Shown here one piece after another: positions 56,111 through 64,000 of a stretch of DNA of 64,000 nucleotides (its first letter is position 1; the number at the start of each line of letters is the position of its first letter). The notes beneath the pieces were generated by a model. That model searched no databases, was not told where the DNA came from, and saw nothing but the letters and a program-made list of their open reading frames with translations. Source of the stretch: Copromyces sp. CBS 386.78 (lineage: Eukaryota > Ascomycota > Sordariomycetes > Sordariales > Sordariaceae); NCBI GenBank assembly GCA_030685235.1, contig MU839079.1:62001-126000 (forward strand), given 5' to 3'. The translations under genes and the position numbers were made by a program.

Positions 56111-57387
56111 TGATAGATTTATACCCCTTGTTTTCTGACAGCTACTGTAAAACTTCTAGCCAATCGGCTTGCAAGCGGAGCTACGGCGATCTGCAGGGTC
56201 GTGACACCCCGGGCCCTGCCTATGATCCATCTTCTTCCGTGAACCGAAAACTCTAATGTTGTGTTCGGAATCCCAGTATGCCAGTAACAGTAGGAAAGTT
56301 TTAGTTTCAGTCAGACTCAGCTGGGCCTCCGAAACCCCATTCGCGACCCCACCCACTACTTTCTACGGCAGCAGGTCTGAGCGGGTTTTACGTTTTTTGA
56401 CCGTTAGCTGTAAAATAATAAAAAAATTGTACGAGGATTTTACTCTAATCGGAGTATAACCTCTAAATCTACTTTGGTTAGAGTAAAATTAACCGCCCTT
56501 ATTATATTTAACTATTTAGTTAATAAATAACTTTAATTAGAGTAAAATATATTAAAGTACTATATCCAATTTATTTAACCTGCCCGATATAATAGAACCT
56601 TCGTTTTGTAAAACGTCCTTTCCGCCTCTACTTAATAATTAATCTATATTTATATTTAATTCGCCTAACCTTATATTCGAATTGATTAATTTCTAAATTA
56701 GTCCTATTCGTTATTTGTTTATTTTAAATTTTGATACTTCGACTCCAATTTTTACCCTCATTCTATATATTCTATTAATTATTTTTAAACTACTAAAATA
56801 TAATTACGATTTTAATTAATCCTTAGCCTATAAAATTAAAGAATATTAGTCATATTTTTATTTTAAGAGGGGTATATTAAAGTAGTTTATTTATAATTAG
56901 GTAAAGGTAATTCGAGGTAATAATTGGTTATTTAGAATTTATATTAAAGAATTTATTAATTTTTTACGTAATAAAAATATATGCGAAATTCTCTTTTATT
57001 AAAGTAATATTATCCAATTTAAGGATAAGAGTAATTTGTACGACGTAGAGATTTTTAGTTGGGAATTTGGTCGGGAATTAACATTTCTCTTCCGAAAATG
57101 TAAATTTAAAAAGATAAAAAATAATAAAAATAAATCTAGAGATATTAATTTTGAATTTATTGATTTTAATTCCCGATTCGGAGACCCCGAATTATAGTAT
57201 TCCGAACCCGAAAATACCGAAATTATAAATTTATAACCTAATAATTTTGAATTATTTTTATTATTCGCTAAATTTAGCGCTTCCTCTATAATTAGGGGCA
57301 ATATACTATATAATATCGAAGATTTATATAATATATAGTAGATTTTAAATATCATCTAGTAAAATACAATATAATTTTAATTATACG
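56111..57387. other. Inter-element DNA, partly RIP-like
   Basis: 56111-56390 has normal composition; from about 56390 to 57387 it is AT-rich with no gene. The motif TTAGAGTAAAAT occurs near 56480 and 56536 and inverted near 56438, suggesting remnants of another repeat. Confidence 0.5.
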
Positions 57388-57757
57388 CCTGTCACAGGGT
57401 TATCTGTGACGGACTAACCGTCCCATATCGCTGCCTTCACCACGGCAATAGTTGCCGGGTTGATAGCATGCTCTGATTGGCTGCAGAGACCTAGTATAGT
57501 AGATGCGGCTGAACGCATCTAATATCTAACTAACTACGGTTATTAGCCTACCCCTGTCGCTAAGGCTACATAGACTACACCAGCCTATAGGATAATCTAT
57601 AGGATAATAAGGTTATACGGGCTATATATTTACTATATATAAATAGCCATCAAAGCTCCCCCAAATAGCTTCCTCTTCCTCGTACAATTACGAATATTTT
57701 TATAAATACTTAATATTCGCCTTACCCTATAATAGTTAATTATACCTAACTATTACA
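57388..57757 (+). repeat. Probable 5' LTR of the gypsy element
   Basis: Starts TGTCACAGGGTTATCTGTGA, where AT-rich inter-element DNA gives way to more GC-balanced sequence, and may end at the ACA near 57757. The end is uncertain because the 3' LTR is not in the window. Confidence 0.5.
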
Positions 57758-59204
57758 CTACGAGCGTATATTTTTTTAAACGTACGTTATTTAATGTAAT
57801 TAGGCGACGCCACTAGTCGCCAGAGAATAGGAGATTATAAAGACCCGAATCTATAATTCTAAGTAACAACAATATTATTATAAACGAGGGTATCTTCTTA
57901 AATGCCCTATAGTAAGCCTAATTACTAGAATATATTACGGACGACAATATTGAAGTACCCAATATATTAAACTATACCGAAGAGCCGGAAAATTTAGGAG
58001 TACTAATAGAAAATTCTAACCCCCCTACTAACGAAGAAGTTTACTTAGTAGTTTTGAACGGCCTCCCTTATACTAATACAGTTACAATTCTTATTATAAT
58101 TATTACTCAATATTCGGCGAAGGTTAAACCTATTTATAATAATATCCTTATTAACTCCTTTAGCTTAACCGAAGGAAGAATATTTTAAATAATTATTAAC
58201 CTTATTACCCGAATAGTTAGGGTATTTAATTATTATTTTACTACTATTACTAAAGAATTTCGGAATTTTTAATTTAAATTCTAATTTAAAAAAAAATAAT
58301 ACGCTAATATCTTTAACGAATATAAATAAGTTCTAAAGGACCTTTACTAAATTTAAGAAGAATTTTATTAAATTTATACCGAATTTAATAATATACGAAA
58401 TTTTATTTAGGAAATATAGGCCGTTCTCACTATAAATTAGTAGAATTATTATAACGCCTAAATTATTATAAATGGTAGTACGGGTATAGTAGGGTATTGG
58501 AAGCCGCTCTTCCCGGACTCTAAACCCTTTGTAACTACCTAAAAGGACTATATTAAACGTAATAAAGCGTATTTAACGTAGAAGGGCTATATCCTTTCTA
58601 TTTAAACCCTAAATACTATTAGGTTCCCTAACGAGAAGACTAAGATCGCTTACGTAAACTACCTACTTAGCCCTAAAGTAACTACTTTAATTAATAAAAA
58701 TATTTAAAAAATCCTTATAAACCTTAATAATCCTAAGGTTTAATAATAGAAAATAGGTATCGAATTCCTATCCTTCTTAAATACTTATTATAATAATATA
58801 GATTTACATTTAAATACCGCCCGTAAATTTAATGAACTTAAATAGGGAAACCATTTCTTCACTAACTTCGAAACGGAGTATATTAAAACTGTTAACCGTT
58901 ATAATTTAAACGACGTTATAAAAATATATTACTTACGGAATAAAATCTCCTAAAAACTTTATACTTCCCTTATTTATTAACGAACCCTCCCCACTAAAAA
59001 CAATTTTAAAAAATAATTATTACTCTATTACAATTTCGCGCGTAATATTAAAGACGATAATTATAAGTCTAAATCCGCTACCGGTAAAACTTTTAATTCG
59101 AATTCCAATAATAATTTAGGAAAAACTATTAATAAAGGAGGTAATATTATAAATTTTAACGCTATTTATATTTTACGTACTATTTATAATAGCGTTATTA
59201 AATA

Positions 59205-59280
59205 TTAAAATAAGAATAATTTATATTGTAAATACAGAAAAGAAAGGTATATTATAAGGAATTACCGTAATAGTATTAAT
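59205..59280 (+). pseudogene. Gypsy gag zinc-knuckle relic
   Basis: 'NNLYCKYRKERYIIRNYR' matches C-x2-C-x4-H-x4-C with Cys/His replaced by Tyr, the result expected from G-to-A changes. Confidence 0.6.
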
Positions 59281-59719
59281 TATAGCGATCGCGGCCCTTA
59301 GACCAGTAATAGGGGGGGCCGAAAAAGTAATAGAAGAGGCCGAAATAGCCGAAGAAGAAGTAGAGGAGGCCGGGGAGGCGGAAGCTCCAATTAAAATACC
59401 AGGAACGCTAATAATACCGGTAATACTAATATTAACCTCCCGGTACCCGGTTAGCAGGGATACGGCAATAATACAAACCTCCGTACCGCAAACGCCGGAA
59501 AAGAAGACAAAGGCGAAAAATATTACGACAATAATATAAGTAATAATTAAGGAAATAATTAAACCCTATAAATAATCGTTTATAGGGGCGAAAAAGGTTT
59601 ATAGGAAGAAGGAAAAAGCTACTTAGAAATTTAAAAATAATCATTATTAATTTATTAGATAATCTCCGTTAAAATTTATTATTCCTTTCCTTTTATCTAT
59701 CCTTCGGACTACGTAAGAT

Positions 59720-60000
59720 TTATTATATAACTTTTATTAATAATAATTATATAGCATTTATTTTTATTGACCGTTCTTTTATAAGAAAAAATAGATTCGC
59801 TACGTTTAAATTCTTAGAACCTAAGAAACTAATTCTCGCTAACAATATTATAAAAAGATTTATTATTAAAGGATTTATAGCGAGCCTTTATATTAATTAT
59901 TATTTAGAAAATATTATATTCCTAATTTATAATATTTCCCTTATCTACCTTATTATCTTAAGACTATTTTGGCTTAAGAAATACGAGCCGTATATCTTTT
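59720..60000 (+). pseudogene. Gypsy protease relic
   Basis: 'IFIDRSFIRKNRF' followed by 'LRLFWLKKYEPYIF' corresponds to the retropepsin region ending in the gypsy L-G-x-P-W-L-x-x-H-x-P block. Confidence 0.55.
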
Positions 60001-60239
60001 AAATAAAAGGGAAGGTCTAGTTTACTAATTAATACGCTAACCGATACCTCCTATCGGATTTCCCCGTTTCCCTACGGAACGCCCCTAATATATAGAACCG
60101 CTCTCCTAGTAATTCGCGTTACTAACTTTATACAGCGATAATAAATGAATAGGATAAAAGAATATTATTAAATATCCCGAAGATACTAAGGCTTCTATTT
60201 AGGATAAATAATTATATTGGCCGGATAAAAGGCAGTTTA

Positions 60240-60470
60240 GTAGATTGTTCGATTCTAGTCCCTACGGAGGGATTTATACGCGGCGATATTTAGCCGCCGA
60301 AGTTATTACCTCGCTAGAATCTATTAGAATATTAGATTTTAAAGGATTAATACCTAATCCTTATAGAGGAACTTGTACACAGCAATATTTAGCCGCCGAA
60401 ACTACCGCCTCGTTAGAGTCTAATAGAATATTAGACTCTAAGGGATTAACTACCGCTTTATTAGAATTTA
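60240..60470 (+). repeat. Duplicated ~110-bp module between protease and RT
   Basis: Two adjacent copies each encode YLAAE, a short spacer, SLES, then RILD and KG. It is an imperfect direct duplication within the gypsy pol region. Confidence 0.7.
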
Positions 60471-61549
60471 AGAGAACTTTGGAGTTTAGAATACTACCCC
60501 GGGACTACCGATAGGAGTATTGACAAAATTACTGGTAAGGTAGATTACTATTATTAGAATTTAGAATTATTATTAAAGGACGATTCTAACTCCGTACCGC
60601 TCCTATATTAATAGGAGCTTCGCTAAAATATATTAGGGCTATTACGGTTTTAGGGCTATATCCCCTATAATAGACCGGAGTGCGGCGATATTTAGATATT
60701 AGAGTTACTACTAGAAAACAACTCTATTTCCATTTCGGCCCCCTATTGCGAACCTTGCAAAAGCCGTCCTAGGGGTAAGGCCTATAACTTTTATAAATTT
60801 TACGAAATTAACGAGAATTTCTATTTAAAATAAAGGGCGTGGCTATACCGCCGCGACCTCCTTTTATACCGTTTTAAACTCCCTATTAAAGGATTCACTG
60901 GAAATGTAACTTTATTAAATTATAACGTATTAAAATAAGTAATAAAACCTTTTATACCCGCGCTACCTTATAGAAAAGTAAAAGGCGTAAGGAATTTCCC
61001 TAATACCGCTTACCTAGTTACAAAGCGGTTTAGAATAATCGAAGGACGAATTAACGTTTAGGATATATATAGTATTAATATTGCCGCCTTTAATTTCCTA
61101 TACGAAACGTACGATTTATAACCTTACTTTACGAATTATACGGAAATTTGCCGACTAACTACCTTCTACGAGACTAGTACTTATAACGACCTTATTGAAG
61201 AAATAGCTTAGGATATTATAAATAATAAGGGTAAATAATATAAGGACCGCCTCCTAAAGCGCTTCTACGAATTTATCGACGCGTACGTAGGGGACGTAAA
61301 CTAAAAAGAATTAGTAGCCGTTGAAATTGCCCGAATTATTACTCTTATAAACGACTTAGAAATAGACGCGCCTATATATAAAGCTATTATTATAAAGATT
61401 ATAGAGGAAAACGTATTAACGTTCTATAAGAAAGTTGACCGGCTTCCGAAAACCGATAAGGAAATTAAATTCAAACTCTTATATAAGTATTAGAGAAGAA
61501 TTAACGCTTTTTATATTAAGAAAACGAATAAACTTCCGCCTTATCGAAT

Positions 61550-62250
61550 ATACAATTATAAGATCGAATTTACGTTAGGGAAAAAGCCGCCGAACGCCCG
61601 CTACCGACCGGTTTTATTTATAGAAGTAATTATCGTTAAAAAATAGATCGACGGTCAATTAAAAAACGGTTTTATTAGACTTTCCTAATTTTAAACAGCC
61701 TTACCCTTACTCCTTATAAATAAGCCCAGCGGGGGTATTCACATTTATATTAACTATTATAATATTAATAATATTATATTTAAAATACGGTACTTACTTC
61801 TACTAATTAAAGAAATTCTTAATACTATTTACCGCGTTAAAATCTTTACTAAACTAGATATTATTACCGCTTTTAACCGAATCCGTATTTAAGAAGGCTA
61901 CAAATAGTTAACTATTTCTATTATACATTTTAGTCTCTACAAATTATTAATCCTTCTTTTCGGCTTTTAAGGCGTACCCGGTATATTCTAGAATTATATT
62001 AATAATATACTATATAATATTTTGGATATTTACGCAATAACGTACTTAGACGATATCCTTATTTACTCCGAAAACGTAGAGGAGTATACCGCTTATATAA
62101 ACGAAGTCCTTAGAAGAATAATTAACGTTAACCTTTAATTAGATATTAATAAATACGAATTCGATATTACCCGTACGAAATACTTAGGCTTTTTTATTAT
62201 ATTAGGGGGTATAGAAATAGACTTTGCGAAGGTGAAAGCCGTTATTGAAT
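61550..62250 (+). pseudogene. Gypsy reverse transcriptase relic
   Basis: Contains 'YNYKIEFTLGKKPPNARY', 'IFTKLDIITAFNRIRI' and the catalytic-site block 'YLDDILIYSENVEEYTAYIN' at about 62042-62101, still with both Asp residues. It is interrupted by stops such as the TAG/TAA codons near 61893 and 61968. Confidence 0.8.
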
Positions 62251-62439
62251 AAGAAGCTCCGTAATTACAACATTAACTCTAAAGGTTCTTAAAATTTGTA
62301 AATTTCTACCGGCGCTTTATCTAATACTTTTCGATTATAATTACTCCGCTATACGATTTTACAAAGAAATCGGCCGAATAATATTAGATAGAAGACTATT
62401 AGAGAGCTTTTAAAGAGTTGAAAGAAGCCTTTACTATAA

Positions 62440-62800
62440 ATCCCGTCTTTAAAATTTATAATTAGTCCCGTCTAACCGTAATCGAAATTAATATTTCTAA
62501 TTGGGCCGTAGGCGGTATATTATCCTAATACAACGACGAGAACGTTTTACGCCTAGTTATATATTTTTTATAGAAATATTCCGCTATAAAATATAATTAT
62601 AATATTTATAATAAAGAATTACTTATAATTATTAAAACTTTAAAAGAATAGGGACTAGAATTGTAAGGCGCCCAAAAACCATTTAAAATCCTAACTAACT
62701 ATAAGGGCTTACAAACCTTTACGGAGAATAAGAAATTCACGCTACAGTATATACAATAGTTTAATTTCCTATTTAAATTTAACTTTATTATTAAATATAG
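62440..62800 (+). pseudogene. Gypsy RNase H relic
   Basis: 'INISNWAVGGILSQYND' (approximate, with a stop), 'YNIYNKELLIIIKTLKE' and 'KPFKILTNYKGLQTFTE' follow the pattern of gypsy RNase H. Confidence 0.65.
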
Positions 62801-63199
62801 GCCGGGTATTCTCTAAGTCCGTCCTAATACTTTAAATAGGAAATTAAAGGATATACCGAAGGATATAAACGATAACCAGTTAAAAGCCCACTATAAGGCA
62901 CTTTTCGACCCCTCCATTTTCGTAAATTATATTTACATTTATAAATTTAGTTTAGAAGAATTATCTATAAATAAATTAATCGACGCTAATTACCGTAATT
63001 TAATCTTCTATTAAAATTTAATAGCCGCCTTCATAAATAAAAACTATTAAATATAGCCTAAAGTACTAAAAAAAAATATAAGAAAGATAGTTTTTACAGA
63101 ATATTACGCAATTAATAGTAAAATATACCGACGTTTAATACTTATAGTCGACCTAAAAAATATTGTACTATAATTATATTTTACACAAAAGTATTACGA

Positions 63200-63800
63200 A
63201 TTTATATTAGTAGGTTACTAAGGCCGGAATAAAACGTTTACTACCTTTAATCATTTATTTTACTAGTTAGGTATAGAAAAGGCCGTTAGGTCTTATTATA
63301 AAGCCTACTTCTAATACGTAAAAATAAAACCGTTATAACGTATATTAACGGGGCTTCTAAAGCTTCTACTAATACCCTTTGCCTTATAGAAGGATATTAC
63401 TATCAACTATATTACCTTTATAACGCCTTGCGTCCGGGGAGGCCGAAAGTATAAATATATTACTATAGTAGTAGACCGCTTAACGAAAATAAGATATTAT
63501 ATCCTAATCGAAATATTAATTATAGAAAAACTTATTAATCGATTTATTGAAAAAATTTACGCCCTTTATAACTTACCGGATACTATTATTTCCAATTACA
63601 GCACCTAATTCGTTTTATAGCTTTAGAAGGCTCTATTTAAAAGGTTGGGAATTACCTTAAAGTTATTATTAGCTTTCTATAAAGAAATTAATAGCTAGAC
63701 CGAATATATTAATATTAAATTGGAACGTTTCCTTCGTACTTATATTAATTAAGCTTAGGACGATTAAGTCAATTAGCTACCCTTAGTAGAGTTCGCAGGT
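63200..63800 (+). pseudogene. Gypsy integrase relic
   Basis: A degraded HHCC region (about 63215-63320, with His/Cys changed to Tyr) is followed by the core 'KYITIVVDRLTKIRYYILIE' and 'IEKIYALYNLPDTIISN', typical of gypsy integrases. Confidence 0.7.
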
Positions 63801-64000
63801 AATAATATATATTCAAATAATACTAGCGTATCCCCATTCTTCGTAAATTATAATTTTCACCTTCGGATAGGAATCGAACCCGTTTAACTATACTTATTAA
63901 AACTATTTGAAGTATAGTAGGCCGAGTATTTTAAAGTTAATAAAATCGCCGACCGGTTTAGTATAATATTAGACAAAATTACCGCTATAATTAAGAATAG

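Larger units (their letters stand above)
57388..64000 (+). mobile_element. Ty3/gypsy LTR retrotransposon, RIP-mutated, truncated by window end
   Basis: Plus-strand relics occur in gypsy order: gag with zinc knuckle (about 59.2 kb), protease (about 59.7-60.0 kb), reverse transcriptase (about 61.55-62.25 kb), RNase H (about 62.4-62.8 kb) and integrase (about 63.2-63.8 kb). All are broken by TAG/TAA codons, often where Gln (CAG/CAA) is expected. The 3' end lies beyond the window. Confidence 0.85.

Noticed and set aside
56999..57355. 118-codon minus-strand frame in AT-rich DNA
   Set aside because: Composition (Leu/Ile/Ser/Asn/Tyr) is what AT-rich RIP-mutated DNA produces by chance.
59432..59644. 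70-codon minus-strand frame inside the gypsy element
   Set aside because: Antisense to the gag-pol relic and explained by it.

Overview
The window looks like nuclear DNA of a filamentous ascomycete, most likely Neurospora or a close Sordariaceae relative. Genes are compact, with short introns (about 54-130 bp) carrying CTAAC/CTGAC-like branch sites and GTRNGT donors, and several have Sordariomycete-type products. The last 14 kb is AT-rich, full of TA steps, and holds transposon coding regions that are still recognisable but riddled with stop codons. That pattern is typical of repeat-induced point mutation (RIP). The organism assignment is an inference from these features.

Layout. From 1 to about 28.3 kb is ordinary gene-bearing euchromatin: a RhoGAP protein (+), ribosome-biogenesis factor Rrs1 (-), mitochondrial ribosomal GTPase mS29/Rsm23 (+), replicative helicase subunit Mcm7 (-), peroxisomal AAA ATPase Pex1 (+), a cystathionine gamma-synthase-family enzyme (+), a long disordered protein of unknown function (-), the LYR-motif assembly factor SDHAF1/Sdh6 (-) and a fumarylacetoacetate-hydrolase-family enzyme (+). 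Three head-to-head pairs (Rrs1/mS29, Mcm7/Pex1, Sdh6/FAH) share short divergent promoters. Long intergenic stretches carry many microsatellites and 28-32 bp A/T homopolymers.

From 28.3 to 34 kb no gene is supported. There is a 289-bp foldback element with TA flanks and a region with two tRNA-like segments between palindromes. From 34 to 43 kb is a graveyard of decayed genes: an ankyrin-repeat pseudogene with several frameshifts and stops, a basic-region fragment, a truncated unknown gene, an SNF2 helicase relic, a Cys-rich gene with one in-frame stop, a frameshifted membrane-protein relic, an array of repeats related to a short 'VGDIACLKDYN' coding motif, and a MeaB-like bZIP pseudogene with an internal duplication. 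From 44.5 to 48.5 kb come a TA-flanked MITE and two intact single-exon genes: a stand-alone protein resembling class I aminoacyl-tRNA synthetases and an ASCH/PUA-like protein.

At about 49.9 kb the composition switches abruptly. A complete Ty1/copia element (49897-56105, LTRs of 168 bp each once a later insertion is removed) contains a nested 406-bp hAT-like MITE with an 8-bp target duplication. Its 3' LTR holds a second copy of the 44.5-kb MITE family. From 57388 to the window end runs a RIP-mutated Ty3/gypsy element (gag, protease, RT, RNase H, integrase order), cut off by the window.

The most rewarding signals are the dated nesting of MITEs inside RIP-mutated LTR elements, the repeated small-gene family and pseudogene cluster at 34-43 kb, and the synthetase-like orphan.
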